This document shows, piece by piece, positions 27,969 through 39,694 of a stretch of DNA of 64,000 bases; the first letter of the stretch is position 1; each line of letters starts with the position of its first letter. A model generated the notes under the pieces. It was given only the letters and a program-made list of their open reading frames with translations. It did no database searches and was not told the origin of the DNA. Source of the stretch: Pseudomonas sp. AOB-7. Lineage in GTDB: Bacteria; Pseudomonadota; Gammaproteobacteria; Pseudomonadales; Pseudomonadaceae. The stretch covers positions 62,001-126,000 of the forward strand of contig NZ_RFFK01000006.1 of NCBI RefSeq assembly GCF_003696305.1. The letters run 5' to 3'. The position numbers and the translations under genes were made by a program.

Positions 27969-28409
27969 ATGAACGAGAAGCTGGCACATGTGGGGCGCTG
28001 CTTCTGTGGCGCCGTCGAGGTGCGTGTCCGCGGTGAGCCGCAAGCCATGGGTTTCTGTCACTGCGAATCCTGTCGACACTGGTCGGCCGGCCCGGTCAAT
28101 GCCTTCAGCCTGTGGCGGCCGCAGGACTTCGAGCTGCTGCAGGGCGCGGAACACCTGGGCTGCTATGCCGGCACTCCCGGCAGCCGGCGGCACTGGTGTA
28201 CCCGTTGTGGTGGCCACCTGTTCACCGAGCATCCGCAGGCCGGCCTGGTTGACGTCTACGCCGCACTGTTGCCGAGTCTGGAGTTTCGGCCCAGCGTCCA
28301 TGTGCACTATCAGGAACGGGTACTGGCCATCGCCGACGGCCTGCCTAAGTTCAGGGACCTGCCGGCGCCGATGGGCGGCTCGGGAAGGCTCCTGGACGAA
28401 TCCGCCTAG
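27969..28409 (+). CDS. GFA family zinc protein (glutathione-dependent formaldehyde-activating-like)
   Basis: This 146-aa protein has the GFA (Mss4-like) zinc fold. The paired Cys motifs are RCFCGAVEV, FCHCESCRHW and WCTRCGGHLF. Characterised relatives were proposed to bind glutathione adducts, but the function of most is unknown. The ATG at 27969 has AGGAGG about eight bases upstream, overlapping the nitrilase stop. Linkage to the nitrilase suggests a role in disposing of a nitrile or aldehyde-derived product (inference). The stop overlaps the convergent sltB3 stop in a shared CTAG. Confidence 0.82.
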   Translation: MNEKLAHVGRCFCGAVEVRVRGEPQAMGFCHCESCRHWSAGPVNAFSLWRPQDFELLQGAEHLGCYAGTPGSRRHWCTRCGGHLFTEHPQAGLVDVYAALLPSLEFRPSVHVHYQERVLAIADGLPKFRDLPAPMGGSGRLLDESA

Positions 28410-29689
28410 CGCCCGCGCAACTGCTTGAGCAGTTCCTCGTTGGGGTAGCCGTCCGCCGGCCAGTTCAGCTGCAGCTGCAGGGCGCGGATCGCCTTGCGCG
28501 TATTGGCGCCGATGATGCCGTCGGCCGGACCCGGGTCGAAACCGTTCATCGCCAGCAGTTCCTGCAGCTCGATGCGCTCGCTGCGGCCCAGCTGGCGTTC
28601 GCCGCGCGGCCAGCTGCCCTGGACTTCGGTGGGGCGCAGCAGGTTGTCGGCGAGCAGGCCGATGGCCAGGGCGTAGGAGGTGGAGTTGTTGTACTTGAGG
28701 ATGCTGCGGAAGTTGTCCAGCAGCAGGAAGGCCGGGCCGCGATGGCCGGCGGGCAGCAGCAGGTTGGCGCGGGCGCTGGCGGCGGCGCCGGTCGGGGCGA
28801 TCGGGCGGACGCCGAGCTCGGCCCATTCGGCCAGGCTGCGGCGCTGCTCCGGGTCGGCCAGGGCGTAGTCGAAGCCAGCCGGCAGGCGCACCTCGAAGCC
28901 CCAGGGCTGGCCACGCTGCCAGCCCGAGGCCTGCAGGTAGTGGGCGGCGGAGGCCAGGGCGTCGCTCGAGGAGTTCCACAGGTCGCGCTTGCCGTCGCCG
29001 TCGAAGTCCACCGCGTGCTGGTTGTAGGTGGTCGGCATGAACTGGGTCTGGCCCATCGCGCCGGCCCAGGAGCCGATCATGCGCTCGCCGGCGATGTCGC
29101 CGTGCTGCAGGATCTGCAGGGCGGCCAGCAGCTGGCTGCGCCAGAAGCCCTGGCGGCGTCCCTCGAAGGCCAGGGTGGCGAGGGAGCGGATCACGCTGTG
29201 GCTGCCGATATTGCTGCCGAAGTTGCTCTCCAGGCCCCAGATCGCCACCAGCACCTGGGCTTCGACGCCATATTGCCGCTCGATGCGTTGCAGCACGGCG
29301 TTGTGCTGGGCCAGCAGCACGCGGCCGCGGCCGATGCGGCTGGCGGACACCGCGCCGTCGAGGTATTCCCACACCGGGCGGGTGAATTCCGGCTGGCTGC
29401 TGTCGGCCTTGAGCACCGCCGGGTCGGGGCTGATGGCGGCGAATACGCGGTCGAACAGGGCGGCGTCGATGCCGGCGGCCAGCGCTTCGTCGCGCAGGGC
29501 CTGGCGCCATTCGGCGAAGCTCGGCGCGGGCTGCGCGATCGGCTCGGCCGGGATCGGGGCGAGCATGGCGCTGGCGTTGCTCGTGGTGGGCAGGTTCTCG
29601 GCCGGTGCCTGGGCACAGGCGGTCAGCAGGAGCAGGGGCAGCAGGTGCATGGCCGTGGCCAGAGCGCGGCGCGGGAAATGGGGCGACAT
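28406..29689 (-). CDS. sltB3: Membrane-bound lytic murein transglycosylase (SltB3-type)
   Basis: This 427-aa lipoprotein (lipobox LLTAC, Cys25) has an MltB-like catalytic domain containing Glu153 in AIWGLESNFGSNIG. AMGQTQFMPTTYNQHAVDFDGDG follows, and a C-terminal peptidoglycan-binding domain (about 365-425, DGIIGANTRKAIRALQ). It acts at the outer-membrane inner leaflet or periplasm. The architecture and position beside arfA-holA match P. aeruginosa SltB3. The ATG has a weak GAGA site. Confidence 0.92.
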   Translation of the reverse strand: MSPHFPRRALATAMHLLPLLLLTACAQAPAENLPTTSNASAMLAPIPAEPIAQPAPSFAEWRQALRDEALAAGIDAALFDRVFAAISPDPAVLKADSSQPEFTRPVWEYLDGAVSASRIGRGRVLLAQHNAVLQRIERQYGVEAQVLVAIWGLESNFGSNIGSHSVIRSLATLAFEGRRQGFWRSQLLAALQILQHGDIAGERMIGSWAGAMGQTQFMPTTYNQHAVDFDGDGKRDLWNSSSDALASAAHYLQASGWQRGQPWGFEVRLPAGFDYALADPEQRRSLAEWAELGVRPIAPTGAAASARANLLLPAGHRGPAFLLLDNFRSILKYNNSTSYALAIGLLADNLLRPTEVQGSWPRGERQLGRSERIELQELLAMNGFDPGPADGIIGANTRKAIRALQLQLNWPADGYPNEELLKQLRGR

Positions 29690-29721
29690 GTCTATCTCGA
29701 AGCGTTTTGCAGGCGGCTACC

Positions 29722-29919
29722 TTAGCATGCCGACGCCGCGAACAGGGCCATCGACGCATTTTCCCGGCCCATAAAGCAAGAAGCCTCCCAGTTGTGCTGG
29801 GAGGCTTCGCGGCGGTAGCTGCCTTTGCCTTTCTGCGGTCGTTCCTGGCGGGAACGGAACAGGGGCTGGGCGACGATGGATTTGGCCTGGTTGGGCCGCT
29901 TTGCGGCTTTCTTGCTCAT
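29722..29919 (-). CDS. arfA: Alternative ribosome-rescue factor ArfA
   Basis: This 65-aa protein rescues ribosomes stalled on non-stop mRNA by recruiting release factor 2. The conserved core IVAQPLFRSRQERPQKGKGSY and the NWEAS motif are clear. The start has AGAGGAA upstream. The NWEAS codons form one arm of a strong hairpin inside the reading frame. In E. coli arfA a similar hairpin is cut or terminates transcription, giving a non-stop message that trans-translation suppresses, so the truncated protein appears only when tmRNA fails. The residues after the hairpin (CFMGRENASMALFAASAC) are therefore probably not in the active form. Confidence 0.9.
   Translation of the reverse strand: MSKKAAKRPNQAKSIVAQPLFRSRQERPQKGKGSYRREASQHNWEASCFMGRENASMALFAASAC
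29780..29808 (-). promoter_or_regulatory. Intragenic regulatory hairpin of arfA
   Basis: GAAGCCTCCCAG (29780-29791) pairs perfectly with CTGGGAGGCTTC (29797-29808) around a 5-base loop. In the arfA direction it is followed by TTGCTTTAT, a partial U-tract. This position, over the NWEAS codons, matches the RNase III/terminator hairpin that makes arfA mRNA non-stop. Confidence 0.85.
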
Positions 29920-29998
29920 GCGGGTTCCTCTGCAGACCTGCGTGGATGCAGGCGTGGCGGACTATGCGCCGCTGTACAGAAAATGTCCAGGCAGGGTG

Positions 29999-31030
29999 CT
30001 AGTCGAGGCGCAGGCGCTGGCCGGCCAGTTGCAGGGTCAGCAGTGCCAGGTTGCTCCACGGGTCGCCGGCGGCCTGGCCCTTGATCTGCGCATCGATCTG
30101 CTGGGCCTGCTGCAGCAACTGGCCCCAGCGTTTGCTGCTGTGCCGCTGCAGTGCCTTGGAAACCAGCGGGCGGCGCTTGTCCCACACCGGCGGGCGGGCG
30201 CTGGCGAAGGCCTTGTCGAGCGGGATACCCTGGCTCTGCTGGTGGGCGATGCCGGCCAACAGGCGAATCTCGCGCGCCAGCGCCCAGAGGATCACCGGGG
30301 TTTCCACGCCTTCGCCGCGCAGCCCTTCGAGCATGCGCAGGGCGTGCGCCGCATCGCCGGCCAGGGCGCAGTCGATCAGGCCGAAGACGTCGAAGCGGGC
30401 GCTATCGGCCACCGCCGCCTGCACGGTATCGGCGTCGATCTGATTGCCTTCGGCGAGCAGCTTGAGTTTCTCCACTTCCTGGGCGGCGGCCAGCAGGTTG
30501 CCTTCCACCCGGGCGGCGATCATCTCCACCGCATCGGCGCTGGCGCTGAGGCCCGCCTGGGCCAGGCGCTGGCGAATCCATTGCGGCAGCTGGTTGGCGT
30601 CCACCGGCCAGATCTGCACGAACTGGCTCATCTGGCCGTCGATCAGCGCCTTGGCCCACTTGGATTTCTGCGTGCTGCCGTCGAGCTTGGGCAGGGTCAG
30701 CAGCAGCACGGTGTCTTCCGGCGGCCGGGCGAGGTATTCGAGCAGGGCGGCCGCGCCCTTGTCGCCAGGCTTGCCGGACGGCAGGCGCAGTTCCAGCAGG
30801 CGCTTTTCGGCGAACAGCGACAGGCTGGCGCCGGCCTGCAGCAGGTTGCCCCAGTCGAAGTTGGCTTCGGCGTTGAACACCTGACGTTCGGCGAAGCCCT
30901 GCTGGCGGCAGGCGTTGCGGATGGCGTCGGCGGCCTCCTGGCACAGTAGCGGCTCGTCGCCGCTGACCGCGTAGACGGGCGCGAGCGAACCTTGCAGGTG
31001 TTTGCCGAGTTGCGCGGGGGCAAGCTTCAT
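29999..31030 (-). CDS. holA: DNA polymerase III subunit delta
   Basis: This 343-aa clamp-loader subunit opens the beta sliding clamp. It has a three-domain AAA+-like architecture without a functional P-loop, the N-terminal PVYAVSGDEPLLCQEA block, and FARFDVFGLIDCALAGD in the collar region. Length is normal. It is co-directional with lptE and leuS upstream in the usual leuS-lptE-holA operon. Confidence 0.95.
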   Translation of the reverse strand: MKLAPAQLGKHLQGSLAPVYAVSGDEPLLCQEAADAIRNACRQQGFAERQVFNAEANFDWGNLLQAGASLSLFAEKRLLELRLPSGKPGDKGAAALLEYLARPPEDTVLLLTLPKLDGSTQKSKWAKALIDGQMSQFVQIWPVDANQLPQWIRQRLAQAGLSASADAVEMIAARVEGNLLAAAQEVEKLKLLAEGNQIDADTVQAAVADSARFDVFGLIDCALAGDAAHALRMLEGLRGEGVETPVILWALAREIRLLAGIAHQQSQGIPLDKAFASARPPVWDKRRPLVSKALQRHSSKRWGQLLQQAQQIDAQIKGQAAGDPWSNLALLTLQLAGQRLRLD

Positions 31031-31087
31031 CGCGGTGATGTCATCGGAGGCGGGAGGGCGTCGGGCCGCGGCGGCGGCCCGGGGGCC

Positions 31088-31699
31088 TTACTGGATCGGC
31101 AGTTCGATCGGCGACTGCTGCGGAGCGACCTCGGCCTCGCGGGCTTGGCGCGCGGCTTCCAGCGCTTCGGCCTCGGCCTTGGCGCGCGCCTCGGCGGTCT
31201 GCTGCAGCTGATCGAGCTGGGCCGGGGTGATCTGCTGCAGGTTCTGCGCCAGTTGCTGAATCAGCTCGCGGCGCAGTTCGTTGCGCAGCTGGGCGGCCTC
31301 CTGGTCCGAACCGGTCAGGTTGTTGTCGTCCTGCTGGTAGTAGTTTTGCACCTCGACGCGGTTGCTGGTCAGCAGCAGGTTCTGCGCGCCGCGGATCTGG
31401 TACTCCAGGGCCATGGTCAGCTCGTACTCGGCGGTACGGGCGCCGCTGGTGTAGCTGGCGCTGCGACGGTTCTCGCTCTCGTTGCTCAGCACCAGGGTGT
31501 AGGGCGCGCCGGCGTAGACCTTGACGTCGTTGCTCTCGAGTACGTCGCGCAGTTGCTGCACGGTTTCACCGTAGGCGTTGCGCGCGGTGACGTTGAGTTC
31601 CTTGAGGGCGAACTGTACGTCGCCGGTGCCACGCAGCTGGAAGCCGCACGCGCTGAGCAGGGCGGCCAGGCCGACGATCAGCAGATTCCGTTTCATCAT
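31088..31699 (-). CDS. lptE: LPS-assembly lipoprotein LptE
   Basis: This 203-aa outer-membrane lipoprotein plugs the LptD barrel and helps deliver LPS to the surface. The lipobox LLSAC (Cys18) is followed by [17 protein letters not shown], and a long C-terminal Gln/Ala/Glu-rich helix (from about 150) is typical of Pseudomonas LptE. The first of two adjacent ATGs is used, with AAGGGGA eight bases upstream. It is downstream of leuS. Confidence 0.93.
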   Translation of the reverse strand: MMKRNLLIVGLAALLSACGFQLRGTGDVQFALKELNVTARNAYGETVQQLRDVLESNDVKVYAGAPYTLVLSNESENRRSASYTSGARTAEYELTMALEYQIRGAQNLLLTSNRVEVQNYYQQDDNNLTGSDQEAAQLRNELRRELIQQLAQNLQQITPAQLDQLQQTAEARAKAEAEALEAARQAREAEVAPQQSPIELPIQ

Positions 31700-31753
31700 T
31701 ATCAAATCCCCTTGGCGGTTCCCGGCGCCGTGCGGCAATGGCGCCGAGCTTAA

Positions 31754-34685
<2,932 letters not shown>

Positions 34686-35114
34686 ATGGGTGAACTGCGG
34701 CAAGTGGAGCGGGGCGGCGGTCTGTACGAGCGGCTATTGCAGCGCCTCGCCCTGGCGCTCGAGGAAGCCGAGACCGCCAGTCGCTTGCACGCCGAGCCGA
34801 TGCGCGAGCTGGAGCTGGACGGCCTGAGCCCTGCCGAGCTGGAGCTGATCCGCGCCTACCTCAATCGCGACCTGCACTGGCTGCGCGGCTGGCATGCCGC
34901 CGCCGAGGAACTGGCGCTGATCCAGCGTCAGCCGCTGCGAGTCGGCAAGGCCGCCGGCGTTCGCCCGGTGGCCAAGGCCAAGCCACTGCTCAAGCGGCGT
35001 CAGGCGCTGTGTTGCGCGCTGTGCGGCACGCCGGTGAGCTGGCAGCGCGGTCAGGATGCCCAGGCCTGTCAGTCCTGTGGCTCGAAGCTGTTTCGCAGCG
35101 GCAATCCTCGCTAG
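34686..35114 (+). CDS. Zinc ribbon-containing protein (YbeL/DUF1451-like)
   Basis: This 142-aa protein has an N-terminal helical part rich in Leu/Glu/Arg and a C-terminal zinc ribbon CALCGTP ... CQSCGS. Helix plus ribbon resembles E. coli YbeL, of unknown function. The ATG at 34686 (GAGG six bases upstream) was preferred to a GTG at 34662. It lies divergent to leuS, as a similar gene does in other Pseudomonas. Confidence 0.75.
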   Translation: MGELRQVERGGGLYERLLQRLALALEEAETASRLHAEPMRELELDGLSPAELELIRAYLNRDLHWLRGWHAAAEELALIQRQPLRVGKAAGVRPVAKAKPLLKRRQALCCALCGTPVSWQRGQDAQACQSCGSKLFRSGNPR

Positions 35115-35137
35115 GCTTGGGCACCCTGGAGGTGCCC

Positions 35138-35908
35138 ATGCCGATTCGTTACATCCTCAAACAACTGCTGATGCCGCCCGGCGTGCTGGTGCTGCTCATC
35201 GTGCTCGCCTGGTGGTTACGCCGGCGCTTTCCGCTGCTGGCTGGCGCCTGCTTCGTCCTCGGCTGCGGCGGCCTGTGGCTGATGAGCCTGCCGCTCGTGG
35301 TGGAGTGGAGCGCGCGTCAGCTGGAGCGCGAGCCGGCGCTGAGCGCGGCGCAGTGGCCGGCGCTGGCGCAGCGCGCCGATGCCATCGTGATTCTCGGCGC
35401 CGGGCGCGAGCAGAACGATCCGGCCTGGGGCGGCGGCGACCAGCCCAGCACCCTGGCGCTCGAGCGGCTGCGCTACGCCGCGCGCCTGGCACGGGCCTCG
35501 GGCTTGCCGCTGGCGACCAGCGGCGGTCTGCACTACGGTCAGCCGCCCAGCGAGGCGGCGCTGATGGCCGAGACCCTGGCCAGCGACTACGGCCAGCCGG
35601 TGCGCTGGCTGGAGCAGCGCAGCCGCACCACCTGGGAGAACGCCCGCTTCAGCGCCGAACTGCTGCAGCCGCAGGGCGTGCGCCGGGTGGTGCTGGTGAC
35701 CCAGGCCTGGCACATGCCGCGGGCGCGCTGGTGTTTCGAGCAGGCCGGCTTCGAGGTGATCGCGGCGCCCATGGGCTTTCTCGGCGGCGGCAGCGCCAGG
35801 CCGCTGGGCGGCTGGCTGCCGGAGGCCAAGGCGGTGTGGCAGAGCGGCCAGTTGCTCAACGAGGCGCTGGGCTTGCTGCTCTATCCGCTGGCCTATGGGC
35901 GTCGGTGA
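35138..35908 (+). CDS. YdcF/ElyC family protein (DUF218)
   Basis: This 256-aa inner-membrane protein has two N-terminal TM segments (about 12-27 and 33-52) followed by a periplasmic DUF218 domain. The domain shows DAIVILGAGREQ, TLALERLRYAARLARASGLPLATSGG, EQRSRTTWENARFSAELL and VVLVTQAWHMPRARWCFEQAG. The related E. coli ElyC affects lipid carrier and envelope stability. The ATG has GGAGG five bases upstream. It is 23 bp after the zinc-ribbon gene. Confidence 0.87.
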   Translation: MPIRYILKQLLMPPGVLVLLIVLAWWLRRRFPLLAGACFVLGCGGLWLMSLPLVVEWSARQLEREPALSAAQWPALAQRADAIVILGAGREQNDPAWGGGDQPSTLALERLRYAARLARASGLPLATSGGLHYGQPPSEAALMAETLASDYGQPVRWLEQRSRTTWENARFSAELLQPQGVRRVVLVTQAWHMPRARWCFEQAGFEVIAAPMGFLGGGSARPLGGWLPEAKAVWQSGQLLNEALGLLLYPLAYGRR

Positions 35909-35917
35909 GCGCGGCGC

Positions 35918-37042
35918 CTATTTCACCGCCTTGAGCACCACGAACTTGGGCGTCGCCGCCACCTGTTCGACGCCGCGGAACAGCCGTCCCAGCTTGGCGT
36001 GGTAGCCCAGGTGGCGGTTGCCGACTATCCACAGCTCGCCGCCTTTGACCAGCGCGGCGCGGGCCTGCTGGAACATGCGCCAGGCGAGAAAATCGCCGAC
36101 CACCTGCTGCTGGTGGAAGGGTGGGTTGCACAGCACCAGGTCCAGCGACTCGGCCGGCTGCTCGGCCAGGCCGTCGCCGGCGCGGATCTCCACCGGCCGC
36201 TCGCCCAGGGCCGCCCGCCAGTTGTCCCGCGCCGACTGCACCGCCATGTACGACTCGTCCACCAGCGTCAGCTGCGCCTGCGGGCTGCCGAGGGCGTAGG
36301 CAATGCCGAGCACGCCGTTGCCGCAGCCCAGATCCGCCACGCGCAGGCGCCCGAGGTGGCGCGGCAGGTGCGGCAGGAAGGCGCGGGTGCCGATGTCCAG
36401 GCCCTCGCGGCAGAACAGATTGGCATGGTTGAGCAGCTCGATGGCCGGGTTGTCCAATCGGTAACGCGTCGGGTAGGGCGATGCGGGCGCTGCCTTGGTC
36501 TCCGGTGTGGCGGTCAGCAGGCGGGCCTTCTTCAGTGCCAGCGAGGCCTGTACCGGGCCGATGTATCGTTCCAGCAGATCGCCGGCGGCGCGCGGCAGGT
36601 GCTTGACCATGGCGCCGGCCACCACCCGTGCGCCGGGGGCGAGTTGGCCGTGCAGGCGGATCAGCTGTTCCTCCAGCAGGGCCAGGGTCTTGGGCACGCG
36701 GATCAGCACCCAGTCGAACGGCCCCTGCGGCGTGTCGCTGGCCGGCACGAAGGTCACGGCGTCGCTGGCCAGGCCGTTGCGCGCCAGGTTGTTGTCCAGG
36801 GCGATACGGCCCAGGTGCGAGTCGCCGCTGCTGGTCAGCCGGCACTGCCCGGCCAGCGAGCAGGCCAGGGCGCCGAAGCCGTCGTTGAGCAGCAGCACCG
36901 CGTCGCTCGCGCCCAGGCCCTGCTCTTGCAGGTGCTTGAGCAGGTACTCGTCGGCGGCGTCGAAGGCCTGCAGCGGTTCGTTCGGCTGATGCGGCTGGCG
37001 CAGCAGATCGAGCTGGGCGAAGGGGGTGTCGAGAATAGGCAT
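35918..37042 (-). CDS. rlmG: 23S rRNA (guanine1835-N2)-methyltransferase
   Basis: This 374-aa RsmC/RlmG-type protein has a degenerate N-terminal methyltransferase-like domain and a catalytic C-terminal SAM domain. SAM motif I is VADLGCGNGVLGIAYAL, and the N2-guanine methyltransferase motif is NPPFHQ. The overall layout and ending favour RlmG over RsmC. The ATG at 37042 was chosen; an upstream reading adds 15 basic residues. It is divergent from fpr. Confidence 0.88.
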   Translation of the reverse strand: MPILDTPFAQLDLLRQPHQPNEPLQAFDAADEYLLKHLQEQGLGASDAVLLLNDGFGALACSLAGQCRLTSSGDSHLGRIALDNNLARNGLASDAVTFVPASDTPQGPFDWVLIRVPKTLALLEEQLIRLHGQLAPGARVVAGAMVKHLPRAAGDLLERYIGPVQASLALKKARLLTATPETKAAPASPYPTRYRLDNPAIELLNHANLFCREGLDIGTRAFLPHLPRHLGRLRVADLGCGNGVLGIAYALGSPQAQLTLVDESYMAVQSARDNWRAALGERPVEIRAGDGLAEQPAESLDLVLCNPPFHQQQVVGDFLAWRMFQQARAALVKGGELWIVGNRHLGYHAKLGRLFRGVEQVAATPKFVVLKAVK

Positions 37043-37110
37043 GGAAACCGTCGGTGTTTGTCGCGCCCGCTTTGCGCGAGACTGCATGGGAGTTGAGCAA
37101 AGGGGGAAGT

Positions 37111-37887
37111 ATGACCGTCAGCGAAGAGAAGTTCACCCGCCAGGTCCTGACCGAGGTGCGTGTCTGGTCGCCCAGTCTGTTCAGCCTGCGCTGCACCCGC
37201 GACGCGGGGTTCCGCTTCCGTGCCGGACAGTTCGTCCGCCTCGGCGTGCGCAAGGCCAGCGGCTGCATCGTCTGGCGTGCCTATTCGATGGTGTCGGCGC
37301 CGCACGACGACTATCTGGAATTCTTCTCCATCGTCGTGCCCGGCGGCGAGTTCACCAGCGAGCTGAGCGGCCTTGCGCCCGGCGACGAGCTGCTGGTGGA
37401 GAAGCAGGCCACCGGCTTTCTCACCCTCGACCGCTTCGCCGATGGCCGCGACCTCTGGCTGATCGGCACCGGCACCGGGCTGGCGCCGTTCTTGTCGATC
37501 CTGCAGGACCTGGAGGTCTGGCAGCGCTTCGAGCGTATCGTTCTGGTGTACAGCGCCCGCGACCGCGGCGAGCTGGCCTATCAGGAGCTGATCGCCGATT
37601 TGCCGCGGCGCGAGTGGCTGGAGGGGGCGGGGCACAAGCTGCAGTACCTGCCAGTGGTCACCCGCGAGCAGGTGCCCGGGGCACTCCATGCGCGGGTCAC
37701 CAGCCTGATCGAGAACGGCGAGCTGGAACGCGCCGCCGGCCTGAAGCTTGCGCCCGAGCACTCGCGCATCATGCTCTGCGGCAACCCGCAGATGATCGAG
37801 GACACCCGCGCCGTGCTCAGGGCGCGCAACCTGAACCTGGCGCTGACCCGCCGTCCCGGGCAGGTGGCGGTGGAGAACTACTGGTAG
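37111..37887 (+). CDS. fpr: Ferredoxin/flavodoxin-NADP reductase
   Basis: This 258-aa FAD enzyme moves electrons between NADPH and ferredoxin or flavodoxin and is often part of oxidative-stress defence. The FAD-binding RAYSMVSAP and NADP-binding GTGTGLAPFLSIL motifs are present. The C-terminal NLALTRRPGQVAVENYW is bacterial subclass II-like. AAGGGGG lies upstream of the ATG. It converges on the CNNM gene with one base between stops. Confidence 0.93.
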   Translation: MTVSEEKFTRQVLTEVRVWSPSLFSLRCTRDAGFRFRAGQFVRLGVRKASGCIVWRAYSMVSAPHDDYLEFFSIVVPGGEFTSELSGLAPGDELLVEKQATGFLTLDRFADGRDLWLIGTGTGLAPFLSILQDLEVWQRFERIVLVYSARDRGELAYQELIADLPRREWLEGAGHKLQYLPVVTREQVPGALHARVTSLIENGELERAAGLKLAPEHSRIMLCGNPQMIEDTRAVLRARNLNLALTRRPGQVAVENYW

Positions 37888-37888
37888 T

Positions 37889-38914
37889 TCACTCCTCGCG
37901 GATCGCCTTGATACGGTGCTCCCAGCGGCGCTTGGCGAAGCGGCGCATATTGGGGATGTCGTCGGTCTCGTCGAGGATCGGCTTGCCGATGATGGTCTCC
38001 ATGATGTCTTCCAGGGTCACCAGGCCGCGCCAGCTGCCGAACTCGTCGTACACCAGGCACATGTGCTGGCGTTCCTGCATCAGCTGGGTCATCAGGTTTT
38101 CCACGTTCATGCTTTCCGGCACCACCTTGAGCGGCTTCATGATGCTGGTCACCGGCGCGGCGTCGTCCTCGGCGGCCAGGGCGTCGTAGCGGAACACCAC
38201 GCCCAGCGGTGCTTCGTCCGCGCCTATCACCGGGTAGCGGGAGAACTGGCTCTGCTTGACCCGCGCCTTGAAGGCGCCGATCGAGTCGTCCGGCTCCGCC
38301 GATTCGCAGACGATGCGCGGGGTCATGATGTCGCGCAGCTTGATCTCGTGCAGGTCGAGGATATTGCTGATCACCCGCTGTTCGTCTTCGTCGAGCTTGC
38401 CCAGTTCGCGGCCGAGCAGGGTCAGCGCCTTGATCTCCTGGCGAATGTCGTGCTCCGGCTCCTTGCCGCCGAACAGGCGCATGATCAGGTCGGACATAAC
38501 GATGAACGGCTTGAGCAGCAGGATCATGAAGCGCAGCAGGGCCGGCAGGAAGGGCGCCAGGGCGCGCCAGTAGCGGGCGCCGATGGTCTTCGGCAGGATC
38601 TCCGAGAGCACCAGGATCAGCAGGGTCATGATCGCCGAGGCGGCGCCGAGATAGCCGTCGCCGAAGACGATGGTCACCTGCGCGCCGACGCCGGTGGCGC
38701 CCACGGTATGGGCCACGGTGTTCAGCGTGAGGATAGCGGCCAGCGGCTGGTCGATCTTGTCTTTGAGCTCTTTCAGCCGCTCGTACAGCTTGGGGCGATC
38801 GACCTTCTGCTGGGCGATATAGCTGGGCGTCAGGGAAAGTAGGGCGGCTTCGAGGATGGAACAGATGAACGAAACCAGGATGGAGAGGACAGCGAACGCT
38901 ATCAGGAGTGTCAT
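37889..38914 (-). CDS. CNNM/HlyC-CorC family transporter-like membrane protein (DUF21-CBS pair)
   Basis: This 341-aa protein has an N-terminal DUF21 domain with about four TM segments (1-165), including SEILPKTIGARYW, then a CBS pair (about 195-325: RDIMTPRIVC, FSRYPVIG, CLVYDEFGSWRGLVTLEDIMETIIG). CNNM relatives handle Mg2+ or other divalent ions. It lacks the C-terminal CorC_HlyC transporter-associated domain found in longer members. No ribosome site is evident before the ATG at 38914. Confidence 0.85.
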   Translation of the reverse strand: MTLLIAFAVLSILVSFICSILEAALLSLTPSYIAQQKVDRPKLYERLKELKDKIDQPLAAILTLNTVAHTVGATGVGAQVTIVFGDGYLGAASAIMTLLILVLSEILPKTIGARYWRALAPFLPALLRFMILLLKPFIVMSDLIMRLFGGKEPEHDIRQEIKALTLLGRELGKLDEDEQRVISNILDLHEIKLRDIMTPRIVCESAEPDDSIGAFKARVKQSQFSRYPVIGADEAPLGVVFRYDALAAEDDAAPVTSIMKPLKVVPESMNVENLMTQLMQERQHMCLVYDEFGSWRGLVTLEDIMETIIGKPILDETDDIPNMRRFAKRRWEHRIKAIREE

Positions 38915-39000
38915 GTAATGGGAGGAGGTGGCTAATGGCCGGCCAATTTAACGGAAATGGCCGGCGCACGGCCGGCAAAGCTGCAACATTTCGTGTCCAG

Positions 39001-39035
39001 ATGCGGCGAGGCGTGCCGGGCACGCCTCGCCGCAT
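39001..39035. terminator. Long GC-rich hairpin downstream of mscL
   Basis: Perfect 17-base arms (ATGCGGCGAGGCGTGCC and complement) surround a single central G, starting four bases after the mscL stop. There is no U-tract, so it may act as a transcript-end stabiliser or a weak terminator. Confidence 0.55.
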
Positions 39036-39038
39036 GGC

Positions 39039-39452
39039 TCACTCCTTGCCCTGCTGCGCCTTGAGCAGGTCGCGGATCTCGCCGAGCAGCTCCTGCTCCT
39101 TGGTCGGCGCCGGCGGCGCGGTGGGGGCGGCTTCTTCTTCGCGCTTGAGCTTGTTGAGCACCTTGATGCCCATGAAGATGGCGAAGGCGACGATGGTGAA
39201 GTCGATGACGGTCTGGATGAACTTGCCGTAGCCCAGGGTCACCGCTGGCACCTCGCCCTCGGCGGCCTTGAGCACGATGGCCAGGTCGGAGAAATCCACC
39301 CCGCCGATGAGGATGCCCAGCGGTGGCATCACCACGTCGCCGACGAAGGACGAGACGATCTTGCCGAACGCCGCGCCGATGATGATGCCGACGGCCATGT
39401 CGACCACATTGCCCTTGACCGCGAAAGCCTTGAATTCGCTGAGGATGCTCAT
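39039..39452 (-). CDS. mscL: Large-conductance mechanosensitive channel
   Basis: This 137-aa inner-membrane protein forms a homopentamer and opens under hypo-osmotic tension. It has the N-terminal amphipathic [18 protein letters not shown]1 (about 15-45, [22 protein letters not shown]), TM2 (about 78-100, [18 protein letters not shown]) and a charged C-terminal bundle. All features are intact. Confidence 0.97.
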   Translation of the reverse strand: MSILSEFKAFAVKGNVVDMAVGIIIGAAFGKIVSSFVGDVVMPPLGILIGGVDFSDLAIVLKAAEGEVPAVTLGYGKFIQTVIDFTIVAFAIFMGIKVLNKLKREEEAAPTAPPAPTKEQELLGEIRDLLKAQQGKE

Positions 39453-39694
39453 GCCTTACTCCCTTTGCCGATGCTGTTGCCAACTGTGTTTATAGCCTGC
39501 GATTGGGCCGCAGTCAGGTTGCAAAGGCAATATCGAAATAAGCGCCGCGTGCCGATGGCGCCTTTCGCCAGCACGGGCGCGAGGCCCTGGGCAACACGGC
39601 CGCTCGTCTCGTCGAGGGCGAAATTCGCCGTCGGCCGAGCCGCCGAGCCGCAGCTCGACTAGGCTAATAAGGCCATCTCCTGGGAGGGACTTCC

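Noticed and set aside
38936..39231. Plus-strand ATG with GGAGGAGG upstream, antisense to the mscL end
   Set aside because: The ribosome-site match is attractive, but the predicted peptide is antisense to mscL, has no family features and crosses the long mscL hairpin.
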